DNA of 64,000 nt from Pseudorhodobacter ferrugineus DSM 5888 (GTDB lineage Bacteria > Pseudomonadota > Alphaproteobacteria > Rhodobacterales > Rhodobacteraceae), in assembly GCF_000420745.1 (NCBI RefSeq), contig NZ_ATVN01000005.1:124001-188000 (forward strand). Direction: 5' to 3'. A program made the translations under genes and the position numbers. The first letter of the stretch is position 1; each line of letters opens with the position of its first letter. The notes under the pieces were generated by a model. The model saw only the letters and a program-made list of their open reading frames with translations. It was not told where the DNA came from and made no database searches. Below are positions 17,619-27,853 of this stretch, piece by piece.

Positions 17619-18188
17619 ATGAGTGACCACAGCAATATCGCAGAACTTGAACGGCGGATTACCGCAGCCTTGGGGCGCATTGGCGCGGGGCTGGACAAGT
17701 GGACACAGGCCGAGTCCGTTGCCGCCGATACAGCCCCGGCCATTGCCCAACCTGCGCCCAATGTGGTGCCTGCAGTGCAAACCAGTCAAATTTCAGAGCT
17801 TGAAGCCGAGATTGCGAAACTGAAAGCCGCCTTGGCGACTGAAAAAGCCAGTGTTGCCCAAATGGCCGAACGCCTGAAGTCGCTAAAGGAACGCGAACAT
17901 TCAAGCCAAGGCCAGTTGGAGGCCAAGGTTGAAAAGATGACGCAGCAGTTGGATGTGCAGGGGTTAGAGCTGCAACGCATGCGCAAATCAACGGTGCAGC
18001 TGCGCGAACATTTGCGCGTTTTGCATGAAGCGGCGGCAGATAACATGGTTGAACCGCATCTGATTAACAAAGCGATGTTGGCGGAGTTGGAAAGCCTGCG
18101 CGCGACCCGCCACACGGAAACCGCTGAAATGGATGAAATTCTGGCCGAGTTAAAGCCGCTGATTGAGGAGGCCCGCGCCAATGGCTGA
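17619..18188 (+). CDS. Coiled-coil protein upstream of zapA
   Basis: A 189-residue soluble protein. After an Ala/Pro-rich linker (about 30-50) it forms a long heptad-rich coiled coil (about residues 52-135: SELEAEIAKLKAALATEKA and onwards). It ends in an acidic helix, DEILAELKPLIEEARANG. No enzymatic motif is visible. It overlaps zapA by eight bases, so the two are translationally coupled. A role as a partner in Z-ring organisation is therefore plausible but unproven. Similar genes accompany zapA in other Rhodobacteraceae as far as I recall. Confidence 0.8.
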   Translation: MSDHSNIAELERRITAALGRIGAGLDKWTQAESVAADTAPAIAQPAPNVVPAVQTSQISELEAEIAKLKAALATEKASVAQMAERLKSLKEREHSSQGQLEAKVEKMTQQLDVQGLELQRMRKSTVQLREHLRVLHEAAADNMVEPHLINKAMLAELESLRATRHTETAEMDEILAELKPLIEEARANG

Positions 18189-18561
18189 ATTGGAAATTAC
18201 AATCGGCGGCCGCAGTTTCATGGTTGCCTGCCAAGAGGGCGAAGAACATTTTCTGCAAACCGCCGCCGCGATGCTGGACACCGAGGCGCAACCGCTGGTC
18301 ACACAGATGGGGCGTTTGCCTGAGGGGCGGATGCTGCTTATGGCGGGATTGATGCTTGCGGACCGCACAGCATCTGTTGAAGATCAGCTGCGTGTGTTGA
18401 AAGCACGAGTTGAGGAGCTGGAAAACCAACCCGTGCCAGAACCTGTAAAGATAGAAGTCGCCGTGATCCCACCGCAAATTCCCGAAACGCTGGCCGAGAT
18501 TGCCGCGCGGGCCGAGGCGTTGGCGGCCAAGGTTGAGGACAAGGTTAAGTCTGGGCGATAA
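18181..18561 (+). CDS. zapA: Cell division protein ZapA
   Basis: A 126-residue ZapA homologue. ZapA tetramers cross-link FtsZ protofilaments at the division site. The N-terminal domain reads MAELEITIGGRSFMVACQEG, followed by a helix with AAAMLDTEAQPL and then a coiled coil (about 55-90). The start at 18181 overlaps the end of the upstream coiled-coil gene. The C-terminal Lys/Glu-rich tail is longer than in E. coli ZapA. The gene faces grxD, with a repeat element in between. Confidence 0.87.
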   Translation: MAELEITIGGRSFMVACQEGEEHFLQTAAAMLDTEAQPLVTQMGRLPEGRMLLMAGLMLADRTASVEDQLRVLKARVEELENQPVPEPVKIEVAVIPPQIPETLAEIAARAEALAAKVEDKVKSGR

Positions 18562-18579
18562 GCCATTGTGATAGTGATG

Positions 18580-18666
18580 AAAAAAGGGGGCTGTCTGCCC
18601 CCTTACGCTATTTTTCGAGGGCGCAAAATACCTGCCCCCCGATGATATTTTAATCGAAGAGAAAGT
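18580..18666 (+). repeat. Intergenic repeat element, copy 2 (also bidirectional terminator)
   Basis: AAAAAA is followed by the dyad GGGGGC-TGTCT-GCCCCC (18586-18602) and, after a 30-base spacer, by GCCCCCCGATGATATTTTAA and TCGAAGAGAAAG. The hairpin has the same TGTCT loop as copy 3 (49425-49453), and the GATATTTT core matches copies 1 and 3. On the minus strand the hairpin is followed by six T, so it can terminate grxD; for zapA the T-run is poorer. It fills the space between the convergent zapA and grxD. Confidence 0.6.
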
Positions 18667-18670
18667 TGTT

Positions 18671-19033
18671 TCAGGCGTTGGCTTCGCGGATTTTTTCGGC
18701 GGCGTCTTTGTTGAAGGTCACACCGTTCGCCTCAAACATCTGGTCCAATTCTCCGTTCAGCGTCATTTCTGTGATGATGTCGCAGCCACCGACAAACTCA
18801 CCTTTGATGTACAGCTGGGGGATGGTTGGCCAATCCGAGAAATCCTTGATCCCTTGGCGGATATCGGCATCTTCCAGAACGTTTACGTCGGCGAAATCGA
18901 CGCCCATAAAGTTCAACACACCAGCGATGCGGCTGGAAAATCCACATTGTGGAGCGGTTTTGGTGCCTTTCATGAACAACACAACGTCATTTTTTGTGAT
19001 GGTGTCCTGGATCTGTGCTTTTGCGTCAGTCAT
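18671..19033 (-). CDS. grxD: Monothiol glutaredoxin, Grx4/Grx5 family
   Basis: A 120-residue monothiol glutaredoxin with the active-site motif CGFS (in TAPQCGFSSR) and WPTIPQLYIKGEFVGGCDI, the glutathione-binding region. Such proteins bind a [2Fe-2S] cluster jointly with BolA and take part in iron-sulfur delivery and iron sensing. The start MTDAKAQIQDTI at 19033 fits the family; a longer upstream frame does not. bolA lies 73 bases upstream on the same strand, which supports a Grx-BolA functional pair. Confidence 0.95.
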   Translation of the reverse strand: MTDAKAQIQDTITKNDVVLFMKGTKTAPQCGFSSRIAGVLNFMGVDFADVNVLEDADIRQGIKDFSDWPTIPQLYIKGEFVGGCDIITEMTLNGELDQMFEANGVTFNKDAAEKIREANA

Positions 19034-19106
19034 TATCTTGTTTCCTGTCTGGGGGACGGTCGGTTTCGTCGCCAATACCGCGGGCAAAACCAAGCCGGTG
19101 GACGTA

Positions 19107-19343
19107 TCAGTCGGGTGCTTTGGTGGTTAGGCCAAGCGCATGCAATTCGCCTTGCGGCCCATCCATCTTGCCTTTCAGTGCTTTCATTACGGCGCGCTGT
19201 TGTTGTACGCGGTTTTGGCCACGAAAGCTTTCATCAATCACCTCGGCGGAAAAATGCGCGCCATCATCGCCTTCGACACGCACTTTGGCGTTAGGAAAGC
19301 TTTCACGGATCAGCAGTTCTATTTCTTGCGCGGTGATTGGCAT
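19107..19343 (-). CDS. bolA: BolA family protein
   Basis: A 78-residue BolA-fold protein starting MPITAQEIELLIRESFPNAK. It has the conserved C-terminal RVQQQRAVMKALKGKM and LHALGLTTK segments, including the invariant His used for cluster binding with monothiol glutaredoxin. It sits between purL and grxD on the same strand. This is the common alphaproteobacterial order, in which the pair modulates iron-sulfur trafficking. The ATG at 19343 was chosen because the longer frame runs into purL and lacks homology. Confidence 0.93.
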   Translation of the reverse strand: MPITAQEIELLIRESFPNAKVRVEGDDGAHFSAEVIDESFRGQNRVQQQRAVMKALKGKMDGPQGELHALGLTTKAPD

Positions 19344-19404
19344 TGCGGCGTCCTGTTGGGTTATCTGGGGTTCAATGTAGGGCGGACGGTTACGGCGTGC
19401 AAGA

Positions 19405-21564
19405 TCAGCCAACGGCCTTTGCAAAAGCCGAATGATAAAGGGCTGACAAAACTGCAAGCGGGGCGGAGTCTGTGCCAAAGCCGACGGAGGTGCCACCAAA
19501 CTGGCCCATCTGTGTCACTTTGACGCCAGCTTTCTCACCAGCTTCGATCAATTCGGCGGCTTTGCCAACCTCGCAGGCCACCAGATAGCGGGCCTGATCC
19601 TCGCCAAACAACTGACCGATTGAATGGCTGTCGACCCAAACGCCGGTTTGTGCGGCATCGGCCATCTCGAACGCGGCAAGGGCCAGGCCGCCATCGCCCA
19701 GATCGGTGGCCGCGCGCAGCAGTTTGCGGTGCTTGCGCAGGAACTCGCCGTGTTTGCGCTCGGCCTTTAAGTCCACTGCGGGGGCATCGCCGGTTTCCAT
19801 CCCAAACGCCTCGGCCAGCAGCGCCGATTGGCCAAGATGACCCTGCGTTGTGCCAATGACCAGAAGCATGTCACCCGCTTGCGGCACGCCTGCGATCAGT
19901 TCATCCGCCGAGGCCAAGAGGCCGACTGCGCCAATGGTGGGGGTGGGCAGAATGCCGGTGCCGTCAGTTTCGTTGTAAAGCGACACGTTGCCCGACACGA
20001 TGGGCATATCCAGTGCCGCAACCGCCGCACCGATACCTTTGATTGCGCCAACGAATTGCCCCATGATTTCAGGCTTTTCGGGGTTGCCAAAGTTCAGGTT
20101 GTCGGTCGAGGCCAAGGGCCGCGCACCCACGGCGCACAGGTTGCGGTACGCTTCGGCTACCGCTTGCTTGCCGCCTTCAAACGGGTTGGCCTTAACATAG
20201 CGCGGCGTCACATCGGACGTAAACGCCAGCAGCTTTGGCGTGCCATGTACACGCACAACGCCCGCGCCAAGACCAGGGCTGCGCACAGTATCGGCCATGA
20301 CCATGCTGTCATATTGTTCATAAACCCAGGCCTTGTGGGCATAGTTCGGGCTGCCGATCAGGGCGCGCAAACCGTCGAGAGGGGTGATGGCAGGCACATC
20401 GCCAACGGGGCCAGCCGCAGATGTTTCCACCCAAGGGCGGTCATATTCGGGGGCCGAAGAGGCGAGTTTTGACAAGGGCAGATCGGCCATCACCGCATTG
20501 CCTTGCATAATCAGGAAACGGTCTTCGGGGATGGTTTCGCCGACGATGGCAAAATCCAGGTCCCATTTCACAAAAATCGCACGGGCCACCGCCTCAAGTT
20601 CTGGGTTCAGAACCATCAGCATGCGTTCTTGGCTTTCCGACAGCATCATCTCATAGGCCGTCATGTTGGCCTCGCGCTGCGGCACGTCGTTCAGTTGCAG
20701 CTTAATGCCCAGCTTGCCCTTGTCGCCCATTTCCACGGCCGAACAGGTCAGGCCCGCGGCCCCCATGTCCTGAATGGAAATCACAGCGCCGGTTTGCATC
20801 AACTCCAAACACGCCTCTAGCAGCCGCTTTTCGGTAAAGGGGTCGCCGACTTGCACCGTGGGGCGCTTTTCTTCAATCGTGTCGTCAAATTCCGCAGATG
20901 CCATTGTGGCACCGCCAACACCGTCACGGCCCGTCTTGGCGCCGAGGTAGACCACAGGCATGCCCACGCCGCTGGCCACTGAATAGAAAATCTTATCCGC
21001 ATCGGCCAGACCGGCGGCAAAAGCGTTTACAAGGCAGTTGCCGTTATAGGAGGCGTGAAACCGAACTTCGCCGCCGACGGTTGGCACGCCAAAGGCGTTG
21101 CCATAGCTGCCCACGCCTTCGATTACACCTTTGACCAGATGGGCGGTTTTGGGGTGCGAGGGCAGGCCAAACGACAGCGCATTCATCGCGGCAATCGGGC
21201 GCGCGCCCATGGTGAACACATCGCGCAAAATGCCACCAACGCCCGTGGCGGCCCCTTGGTGGGGTTCAATATAGCTGGGGTGGTTATGGCTTTCCATTTT
21301 GAAAATCACGGCCTGACCGTCGCCGATATCGACCACGCCCGCGTTTTCGCCCGGTCCGCAAATCACCTGCGGGCCTGTCGTGGGCAAGGTGCGCAGCCAT
21401 TTTTTCGACGATTTGTAAGAACAATGTTCGTTCCACATCGCCGAAAAGATGCCAAGTTCCGTATAGGTCGGCTCGCGGCCAATGATCTCTAGCAAACGCT
21501 CGTATTCATCGGGCTTCAGCCCGTGGACGGCGATAAGTTCGGGCGTGATCACTGGGTCGGTCAT
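19405..21564 (-). CDS. purL: Phosphoribosylformylglycinamidine synthase subunit PurL
   Basis: A 719-residue small-type PurL, the synthetase subunit that needs separate PurQ and PurS (not in this window). It converts FGAR to FGAM in purine synthesis. [24 protein letters not shown] near the N-terminus is the hallmark, with [17 protein letters not shown] carrying catalytic/ATP-binding residues. [15 protein letters not shown] and [15 protein letters not shown] are the AIRS-like domain motifs. I chose the ATG at 21564 ([11 protein letters not shown]); the in-frame extension upstream overlaps the leader terminator and is not protein-like. A strong terminator 120 bases upstream suggests attenuation or a separate small RNA. 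Confidence 0.96.
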   Translation of the reverse strand: MTDPVITPELIAVHGLKPDEYERLLEIIGREPTYTELGIFSAMWNEHCSYKSSKKWLRTLPTTGPQVICGPGENAGVVDIGDGQAVIFKMESHNHPSYIEPHQGAATGVGGILRDVFTMGARPIAAMNALSFGLPSHPKTAHLVKGVIEGVGSYGNAFGVPTVGGEVRFHASYNGNCLVNAFAAGLADADKIFYSVASGVGMPVVYLGAKTGRDGVGGATMASAEFDDTIEEKRPTVQVGDPFTEKRLLEACLELMQTGAVISIQDMGAAGLTCSAVEMGDKGKLGIKLQLNDVPQREANMTAYEMMLSESQERMLMVLNPELEAVARAIFVKWDLDFAIVGETIPEDRFLIMQGNAVMADLPLSKLASSAPEYDRPWVETSAAGPVGDVPAITPLDGLRALIGSPNYAHKAWVYEQYDSMVMADTVRSPGLGAGVVRVHGTPKLLAFTSDVTPRYVKANPFEGGKQAVAEAYRNLCAVGARPLASTDNLNFGNPEKPEIMGQFVGAIKGIGAAVAALDMPIVSGNVSLYNETDGTGILPTPTIGAVGLLASADELIAGVPQAGDMLLVIGTTQGHLGQSALLAEAFGMETGDAPAVDLKAERKHGEFLRKHRKLLRAATDLGDGGLALAAFEMADAAQTGVWVDSHSIGQLFGEDQARYLVACEVGKAAELIEAGEKAGVKVTQMGQFGGTSVGFGTDSAPLAVLSALYHSAFAKAVG

Positions 21565-21685
21565 GGCTGTTTCCCATCGGTCAATTGATGCCGCGTCCAT
21601 AGGCCAATGCGGCGCAAAGGGGAAGGGAAAAGGGACAAACCAAAGTGCAAATGCCCAGCTCAGCGGGTCAAATCCTGCACGTGCC

Positions 21686-21714
21686 AAAAAAAAAGGCCGA
21701 GCTTTCGCTCGGCC
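21686..21714 (-). terminator. Strong Rho-independent terminator upstream of purL
   Basis: On the minus strand a perfect eight-base stem GGCCGAGC / GCTCGGCC with a four-base loop is followed by nine T. It is the strongest intrinsic terminator in the window. It lies 175 bases after the LysR stop and 120 bases before purL, so it ends either the LysR transcript, a small RNA or an attenuated purL leader. Confidence 0.88.
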
Positions 21715-21766
21715 GAGTCCAACAGGGAGGTATGAAAGTAGCAAGAGATACTCATTGCTGCCCTCG
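21686..21766 (-). ncRNA. Candidate small RNA with anti-Shine-Dalgarno stretch
   Basis: Immediately before the terminator hairpin the minus strand reads TACCTCCCTG in a likely single-stranded region. This can pair with Shine-Dalgarno sequences. Upstream is a small stem, AGCAA/TTGCT. A candidate promoter is CTTGCA (21802-21797), then 18 bases, then TATCTC (21778-21773), placing the RNA start near 21766 and giving an RNA of about 80 nt. CCUCC-loop RNAs are known in Rhodobacter (the CcsR/cuckoo types). The family link and the start site are inference; it could equally be a purL leader. Confidence 0.35.
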
Positions 21767-21888
21767 TAGGTCGAGATAGGCCGCCCGTTTCAATCCTGCA
21801 AGTTTTTTGACCGTGCAGTCTAGGAATGCCCGATATGCAGTTTGCGCATGGCTGGTTTAACCTACGGATAAGATACAAAATTTAGGCA

Positions 21889-22800
21889 TTAGTCGACAGT
21901 TTCAGCGCTGTCACGTTGACGCTTGCGATAGGCGAAAATTTCCTCGGTTACGAAATCGCGAAAGGCTGCGACCCGTTTTGATTGACGCAGCTCCTCGGGG
22001 TAGGCGAGAAAAACCGGCACTTCGGCTGATTCTACGTCCGGCAGGACCCGCACAAGATTTGGGAAATCCTCGGTCAGGTAATCCGGCAACACGCCAACGC
22101 CCAAATGGCTGAGAACACCTTGCAGCACGCCGAAATAGTTGTTCACTGTCAGGCTGGACGGGATATCATACATCATAAGCTGCTGCACCAACACCGCCCC
22201 AGCCGCCACCTGCGCGGTGCCGATGTGCTGCGAGATTAGGCGATGATGGGCGAAATCTTCCATGGATTGTGGAACGCCGGCTTGGGCCAAGTATTCGCTG
22301 GTCGCATAAAGCCGCATGCGAATGTTCATCAAACGGCGACGGATCAGATCGGCCTGACTGGGTTCCTTCATCCGGATGGCCACATCAGCCTCGCGCATGG
22401 GCAGGTCCAAAACCCGCTCTTCCAGCATCAAGTCAATCTTTAGGCTAGGATATTTAGCATAAAGTGTGGGCAGACGCGGCGCAAGCCAAAGTGTGCCAAA
22501 GCCCGTGGTCGTGGTTACACGCAGCTCGCCAAATACTTCATCCTCGCTGTCGCGAATCCGTGCGGCGGCAGCATCCAGCCGCTTTGCCATCGATTTCGTC
22601 GCATCAAACAGCAATTCGCCTTGTTCGGTAAGAATCAGTCCCCGTGCATGACGGTGAAAAAGCGTCACGCTCAGGCTCTCTTCCAGAGACCGGATTTGCC
22701 GCGACACGGCAGATTGCGACAAATGCAGTGTATCGCCTGCATGGGTCAAACTGCCCGCATCCGCTACCGCATGAAAGATTCTTAGTTTATCCCAGTCCAT
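21889..22800 (-). CDS. LysR-family transcriptional regulator
   Basis: A 303-residue LysR-type regulator starting MDWDKLRIFHAVADAGSLTHAG, with a standard recognition helix (LSQSAVSRQIRSLEESL) and an effector domain from about residue 90 on. I chose the ATG at 22800, where family alignments begin, rather than one 19 codons upstream. It diverges from the indolepyruvate oxidoreductase gene, so it may regulate it, although the C-terminal similarity is too general to name a ligand. Length is normal. Confidence 0.9.
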   Translation of the reverse strand: MDWDKLRIFHAVADAGSLTHAGDTLHLSQSAVSRQIRSLEESLSVTLFHRHARGLILTEQGELLFDATKSMAKRLDAAAARIRDSEDEVFGELRVTTTTGFGTLWLAPRLPTLYAKYPSLKIDLMLEERVLDLPMREADVAIRMKEPSQADLIRRRLMNIRMRLYATSEYLAQAGVPQSMEDFAHHRLISQHIGTAQVAAGAVLVQQLMMYDIPSSLTVNNYFGVLQGVLSHLGVGVLPDYLTEDFPNLVRVLPDVESAEVPVFLAYPEELRQSKRVAAFRDFVTEEIFAYRKRQRDSAETVD

Positions 22801-22958
22801 CCCGATACTCTCACAAATTTGACATACGCTACCACGAACAGTTCTATCTATCGACACCCATTACTATGTAAACGGTTAAGGCCGAAAAAATTCCCCTTGG
22901 TAGGTCAGCATTTTTGACCTATATTGAAGGCATGTAGCAGCACTGGGGAGGGCACGTT

Positions 22959-25900
22959 ATGACCAAGCAAGAGGTTTCGCTAAAAGATCGGTTGGATTTG
23001 ACCAAATCGCCGGTGCTGTTGAACGGAACGCAGGCATTGGTGCGCCTTATGCTTATGCAAAAGGCACGCGACGAACAGGCGGGGCTGCACACGGCGGGGC
23101 TGTGTACCGGCTATCGCGGGTCGCCTTTGGGGGCGGTTGACCAGCAAATGGCGCGGGCCGTGCGCGAACTGTCCGCCGCCGATATCACCTTTCAACCGGG
23201 CTTAAACGAGGATTTGGCCGCCACCGCTATCTGGGGCAGCCAGCAAGCGGAGCTACGCGGGCAGGGGCGGTATGACGGTGTGTTCGGCCTTTGGTACGGC
23301 AAGGGCCCGGGGGTGGACCGGTCCGGCGATGTGATGCGCCACGCCAATCTTGCGGGCACTTCACCGTATGGGGGGGTCATCATGGCACTTGGCGATGATC
23401 ATACGGGCGAAAGTTCGACCACCTGCCACCAATCGGAATGGGCGGCGGTCGATGCGTCTATCCCCGTCATCTCGCCTGCGGGTGTGCAGGAAATTCTGGA
23501 CTACGGGCTCTATGCCTTTGCTTTATCGCGGTATTCCGGCCTGTGGACGGGGCTGAAGCTGATGAAAGACACAGTCGAGGCGACAAGCGTGGTCGATGCG
23601 CGGCTGGACCGTATGTCATTTGTGACCCCAGATTTCCCGATGCCTGTGGGCGGTTTGAACATCCGTCTGGGCGATCACTGGGTCCAGCAAGAGGAACGCT
23701 TGGTCAATCACAAGCGCTTTGCCGCCGAGGCGTTTTCGCGCTCGAATGGCATGGACCGCCGTGTGTGGGGCAAGGCGGGGGCCAAGATCGGGCTGGTGGC
23801 TGCGGGCAAAAACTGGCTGGACCTGGCGCACGCGTTGTCGCTGTTGGGCATAGATAAGGCAGAGGCAGAACGGTTGGGGATCACCACCTATAAGGTTGGA
23901 CAACCCTGGCCGCTGGATATGCACGGCTTTCACGATTGGGCCGATGGGCTGGATCTGATCATCGTCGTCGAAGAAAAGCGAAAGCTGATCGAGGTGCAGA
24001 TCAAAGAAGCGATTTTCAACGATCGGCGAGGGCGCCGGGTCTGGGGCGGGCGCAAAGGGTCGCCCGAGGCAGAGGTCCTGTTTCCGGTGCCCATGTCGCT
24101 GGACCCTGTGATGATCGCGTCTAAGCTGGGTGACATTTTGATCGACGAAGGGCGCGGGTCTGATCGGTTGAAAGACGCATTGCAACGTATTGATGCAGCG
24201 ACTAAATCTGATAACGCGACTGATATCGCGGCGCGTTTGCCCTATTTCTGTTCGGGCTGCCCGCATAACACATCGACCTTGCTGCCCAAGGGCGCGCGGG
24301 CGGGCGCTGGCATTGGCTGTCACACCATGGCGCTGTGGATGGACCGCGGTACATCAGGCCTGACCCATATGGGTGGCGAAGGGATGAACTGGATCGGTGA
24401 AGCGCCGTTTTCCAAGACCGACCACGTGTTCCAAAACCTTGGCGATGGCACCTATAACCATTCCGGCATCCTTGCCATTCGCGGCGCTTTGGCCGGAAAC
24501 GCCAATATCACCTATAAGATCCTGTTCAATGACGCCGTAGCCATGACCGGCGGCCAGCATAACGAAGGCAATTTGACTGCCTACCGCATCGTGGCCGAAG
24601 TGCAAGCGATGGGCGTGCAAAACATTGCTGTGGTTTACGATCCGAAAGAGGCGGTGGATCTGTCACGCTTTCCGGCCAATGTCGAAAAGTACACACGTGA
24701 TGCGATCATTACAGTACAGGAAAAGTTCAGCAAAGTCAAAAGCGTGTCGGTCATCGTCTATATCCAGACCTGTGCCGCCGAAAAACGCCGTCGCCGCAAG
24801 CGGGGCGAATTCCCCGACCCGGATAAGCGGGTGTTCATCAATACCGATGTCTGCGAAGGCTGCGGCGATTGTGGTGTGCAATCGAATTGCGTGTCCATCG
24901 TGCCGGTTGAAACCGAATTGGGCCGCAAACGCGCGATTGACCAATCATCCTGTAACAAGGATTATTCATGTGTTTCAGGGTTTTGCCCGTCGTTCCTAAC
25001 GCTTGAGGGCGCAAAGGTCAAAAAGGCTGCGACCGCCGAAATCATCCTGCCAGGCATGCCCGAACCTGTTTTGCCCGCCATCAACGGCACCCATAACGTG
25101 GTGATTACCGGCGTGGGTGGCACGGGTGTCGTGACCGTGGGGGCCATTCTGGCCATGGCTGCGCATATCGACGGCAAAGGGGCGGGCATGATGGAAATGG
25201 CGGGCCTTGCGCAAAAAGGTGGTGCTGTTCACATCCATTGCCGCCTTGCCAACACCCCTGCCGATATTTCCGCCATTCGCGTGGCCGTGGGCGAGGCGGA
25301 TGCGGTTATCGGCGGCGATCTGGTGGTCACGGCGGGTGGCAAAACGCTGGGCCTGATGACCACGGGGCGTACAGGTGCTGTCGTGAACAGCCATGAAATT
25401 ATCACCGGCGATTTTACCCGCAATACTGAATTTCGTATTCCCTCCGACAGGTTACAGTTGTCTTTGGAGGCGCGGTTGAAAGACAAGGTCAGCTTTTTTG
25501 ACGCGACAGAACTGTCACGCGCGGCCCTTGGCGACAGCATTTATTCCAACATACTGGTGTTTGGCGCGGCCTGGCAACAAGGGCTTATCCCCTTGTCATT
25601 GGACGCCATTTCCAAGGCAATCATTCTGAACGGCGCTGGCCCCGAGCGCAACCTGCGCGCGTTCAACCTTGGCCGTTGGGCGGTTTTGCACCCTGAACAG
25701 GTCCAAACGGTGCTGGCACCCAAAGCCGCCGAAACCCCCGACCCAATAGCTTTTCGCGCGGCCCATCTGCGCGATTACGGCAATGACGCACTGATGCAAA
25801 AGTTTCTTAAACTGGTCGATGCGACGCCCGAAGCGCTGCGCGTCAGCGTGGCAAAAGGTTATCATAAGTTGTTGGCAATAAAGGACGAATACGAAGTGGC

Positions 25901-26351
25901 CCGCCTGCACTTGGACAGCATGACAAAGGCGCAAACCGAATTTGACGGAACCTTACGCCCGACCTTCCACCTCGCCCCGCCGTTCTTTCCCGGCCGCGAC
26001 GCCCAAGGCCGCCCGAAAAAGCGCGCCTTTGGCCCTTGGGTGATCCCGGTTTTCAAACTACTTGCCCGCATGAAACCCCTGCGCGGCACCGCCCTCGACC
26101 CCTTTGGCCACACAAATGAGCGCCGCATGGAACGCAGGTTGATTGCTGACTACGAACGCGATGTGATGGAAGTAATCACCAGCTACACCCCCGCAAAGCT
26201 AGCCTTGGCGCAAGAGATCGCCGAACTGCCACTCACAATTCGCGGTTTCGGCCCTGTCAAACATGCCAATGCTGAAAAAGCAGCGGCACAACGCATGGCA
26301 CTTATGGCAAATTGGCGCGATGGCGGTGGGTCGGCTTTGGCGGCGGAATAG
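22959..26351 (+). CDS. Fused indolepyruvate ferredoxin oxidoreductase
   Basis: A 1130-residue single-chain 2-oxoacid:ferredoxin oxidoreductase of the indolepyruvate type, which decarboxylates aryl pyruvates from aromatic amino acids to aryl-acetyl-CoA. The N-terminal pyrimidine/TPP region (about 20-480) includes [13 protein letters not shown] and [19 protein letters not shown] cysteine-rich segment near 630-685 ([28 protein letters not shown]) should bind iron-sulfur clusters. The gamma-like domain starts near 700 ([17 protein letters not shown]) and is followed by a C-terminal DUF6537-type region. The fusion is typical of alpha- and betaproteobacteria. A GGGGAGGG site precedes the ATG. Confidence 0.93.
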   Translation: MTKQEVSLKDRLDLTKSPVLLNGTQALVRLMLMQKARDEQAGLHTAGLCTGYRGSPLGAVDQQMARAVRELSAADITFQPGLNEDLAATAIWGSQQAELRGQGRYDGVFGLWYGKGPGVDRSGDVMRHANLAGTSPYGGVIMALGDDHTGESSTTCHQSEWAAVDASIPVISPAGVQEILDYGLYAFALSRYSGLWTGLKLMKDTVEATSVVDARLDRMSFVTPDFPMPVGGLNIRLGDHWVQQEERLVNHKRFAAEAFSRSNGMDRRVWGKAGAKIGLVAAGKNWLDLAHALSLLGIDKAEAERLGITTYKVGQPWPLDMHGFHDWADGLDLIIVVEEKRKLIEVQIKEAIFNDRRGRRVWGGRKGSPEAEVLFPVPMSLDPVMIASKLGDILIDEGRGSDRLKDALQRIDAATKSDNATDIAARLPYFCSGCPHNTSTLLPKGARAGAGIGCHTMALWMDRGTSGLTHMGGEGMNWIGEAPFSKTDHVFQNLGDGTYNHSGILAIRGALAGNANITYKILFNDAVAMTGGQHNEGNLTAYRIVAEVQAMGVQNIAVVYDPKEAVDLSRFPANVEKYTRDAIITVQEKFSKVKSVSVIVYIQTCAAEKRRRRKRGEFPDPDKRVFINTDVCEGCGDCGVQSNCVSIVPVETELGRKRAIDQSSCNKDYSCVSGFCPSFLTLEGAKVKKAATAEIILPGMPEPVLPAINGTHNVVITGVGGTGVVTVGAILAMAAHIDGKGAGMMEMAGLAQKGGAVHIHCRLANTPADISAIRVAVGEADAVIGGDLVVTAGGKTLGLMTTGRTGAVVNSHEIITGDFTRNTEFRIPSDRLQLSLEARLKDKVSFFDATELSRAALGDSIYSNILVFGAAWQQGLIPLSLDAISKAIILNGAGPERNLRAFNLGRWAVLHPEQVQTVLAPKAAETPDPIAFRAAHLRDYGNDALMQKFLKLVDATPEALRVSVAKGYHKLLAIKDEYEVARLHLDSMTKAQTEFDGTLRPTFHLAPPFFPGRDAQGRPKKRAFGPWVIPVFKLLARMKPLRGTALDPFGHTNERRMERRLIADYERDVMEVITSYTPAKLALAQEIAELPLTIRGFGPVKHANAEKAAAQRMALMANWRDGGGSALAAE

Positions 26352-26448
26352 GATCAACCACAGGTCTTTCGTCGCAACACGACACACGCTATACTGGCTG
26401 GATAAATTTGGGGCAGGTGGAACGCCCCAAAACCATAGGGGCAGTGAC

Positions 26449-27261
26449 ATGGCAGTAGGGGTCTTTGACAGCGGGCTTGGTGGGTTAACGGTGCTGGATG
26501 CGTTGGTGAAACGTCTGCCCGATCAAGCGTTTATCTATCTGGGCGACAACGCGAATGCCCCCTACGGCACCCGCACCGCCGAGGATATTTATAACCTGAC
26601 CTGTGCCGCCACCGAACGCCTGTGGGCCGAAGGTTGCGATTTGGTGATCCTTGCTTGCAACACCGCATCGGCCGCCGCGCTGAAACGGATGCAGGAAACA
26701 TGGCTGCCCGTCGACAAGCGGGTCTTGGGCGTATTTGTGCCCATGATCGAGGCCGTGACCGAACGCAATTGGGGCGACAATTCGCCTCCGCGCGAGGTGG
26801 ATGTGAAACACGTGGCCCTGTTTGCAACCCCCGCCACAGTGGCCAGCCGGGCCTTTCAGCGTGAACTGGCTTACCGCGCGATTGGCGTGGATGTTGAGGC
26901 GCAGCCTTGTGGCGGCGTGGTCGATGCGTTGGAACAAGGCGATGAAATTCTGGCCGATGCACTGGTGCGCAGCCATGTCGAGGCGTTGCTGCGCCGCATG
27001 CCAAACCCGCAGGCTGCCGTGCTGGGCTGCACTCATTACCCGCTGGTCGAACATGTCTTTGCCGAAGCATTGGGGCCGAGTGTCAAAGTGTATTCGCAGC
27101 CCAATCTGGTCGCCGCCGCCCTTGCTGATTACCTTGCGCGCCGCCCCGAAATGAAGGGCGCTGGCACCACATCGAAATTCATGACCACAGGCGACCCCAA
27201 GCGGGTTGGCAGCAAAGCCACCCAATTTTTGCGCCGCCAGATCACGTTCGAGGCGGCCTGA
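26449..27261 (+). CDS. murI: Glutamate racemase
   Basis: A 270-residue enzyme providing D-glutamate for peptidoglycan. [19 protein letters not shown] contains the first catalytic region, [13 protein letters not shown] the first catalytic Cys, and [14 protein letters not shown] the second Cys-Thr-His motif. The start at 26449 has AGGGG upstream and matches the family; the longer frame beginning 62 codons earlier overlaps the end of the oxidoreductase gene. It is probably transcribed with ccmE, which begins 73 bases later. Confidence 0.95.
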   Translation: MAVGVFDSGLGGLTVLDALVKRLPDQAFIYLGDNANAPYGTRTAEDIYNLTCAATERLWAEGCDLVILACNTASAAALKRMQETWLPVDKRVLGVFVPMIEAVTERNWGDNSPPREVDVKHVALFATPATVASRAFQRELAYRAIGVDVEAQPCGGVVDALEQGDEILADALVRSHVEALLRRMPNPQAAVLGCTHYPLVEHVFAEALGPSVKVYSQPNLVAAALADYLARRPEMKGAGTTSKFMTTGDPKRVGSKATQFLRRQITFEAA

Positions 27262-27333
27262 CCTGCTACCTTCCGCCCCATTCCCCTTTTGGTGGGATGT
27301 GATAAGCTACACTGTGAATTGACCGGAGTTGCC

Positions 27334-27777
27334 ATGAAAAGCCTAAAGAAAAAGCGTCGGATACAGGTTATCGTCTTAGCCTTTGTGGCACTGGCCATTT
27401 CTACCGGCTTGGTCGGTTATGGCATGCGCGACGGCATCAACTTTTTCCGCGCGCCTGCGCAGGTAATGTCTGACCCACCGTTACCGACTGAGACCTTTCG
27501 CCTTGGCGGGCTGGTGGCCGAAGGGTCGATCGTGCGGGGGCAGGGTGAAACCGTCACCTTCAGCGTGACCGATGGCGGGGCCACCGTGCCTGTCGCTTTT
27601 ACTGGAATTTTGCCTGATCTGTTTGGTGAAAACCAAGGCATGATTGGCACTGGAAAGCTGGTTGATGGCGTCTTTGTGGCGAGTGAAATTCTTGCCAAGC
27701 ACGATGAAAGCTATATGCCCAAAGAGGTCATCGACGCGCTGAAAGACCAAGGTGTGTATGTCGCACCGAACGGTTGA
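27334..27777 (+). CDS. ccmE: Cytochrome c maturation haem chaperone CcmE
   Basis: A 147-residue CcmE. It has an N-terminal cytoplasmic Lys/Arg patch (KSLKKKRRIQ), one transmembrane anchor (about residues 11-30) and a periplasmic OB-fold domain. The motif ILAKHDESYMP has the His that binds haem covalently, with the nearby Tyr that ligates iron. I chose the ATG at 27334, giving the usual short cytoplasmic tail. The other ccm genes are not adjacent. Confidence 0.95.
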   Translation: MKSLKKKRRIQVIVLAFVALAISTGLVGYGMRDGINFFRAPAQVMSDPPLPTETFRLGGLVAEGSIVRGQGETVTFSVTDGGATVPVAFTGILPDLFGENQGMIGTGKLVDGVFVASEILAKHDESYMPKEVIDALKDQGVYVAPNG

Positions 27778-27783
27778 TTTGCG

Positions 27784-27803
27784 TAACCTTAAGCAAAATT
27801 AAC
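27784..27803 (+). promoter_or_regulatory. CtrA-like motif upstream of the lysis cassette
   Basis: TAACCTTAAGCAAAATTAAC contains TTAA-N6-TTAA (27789-27802) and the CtrA-like TAACC-TTAA half. The classical CtrA consensus has a seven-base spacer, so this is imperfect. It lies 51 bases before the endolysin gene. CtrA is known to control gene-transfer-agent lysis genes in Rhodobacter capsulatus, which makes the position meaningful. Confidence 0.4.
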
Positions 27804-27853
27804 TCAGTCTGGGCACCAAGCCGGGGGCAAATCCTCGGTATTGGAGGCTGGAC

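Larger units (their letters stand above)
21565..21888. other. purL leader / LysR 3' region
   Basis: These 324 bases lie between the LysR stop and purL, both on the minus strand. They hold a strong minus-strand terminator (21686-21714), a candidate promoter for a short RNA upstream of it (see the ncRNA entry), and between terminator and purL a possible promoter starting TTGACC at about 21670. A short frame beginning [12 protein letters not shown] overlaps the terminator; it might be a leader peptide but has no clear ribosome site. Confidence 0.5.

Noticed and set aside
21717-21770. A plus-strand ATG right after GGGAGGT upstream of purL
   Set aside because: The spacing between the purine-rich motif and ATG is essentially zero and the frame is only 15 codons; the motif is better read as a CCUCC loop on the other strand.
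21660-21878. A 72-codon minus-strand frame spanning the purL-upstream terminator
   Set aside because: It runs through a strong intrinsic terminator, which argues against a full-length protein; only a shorter leader peptide remains possible.
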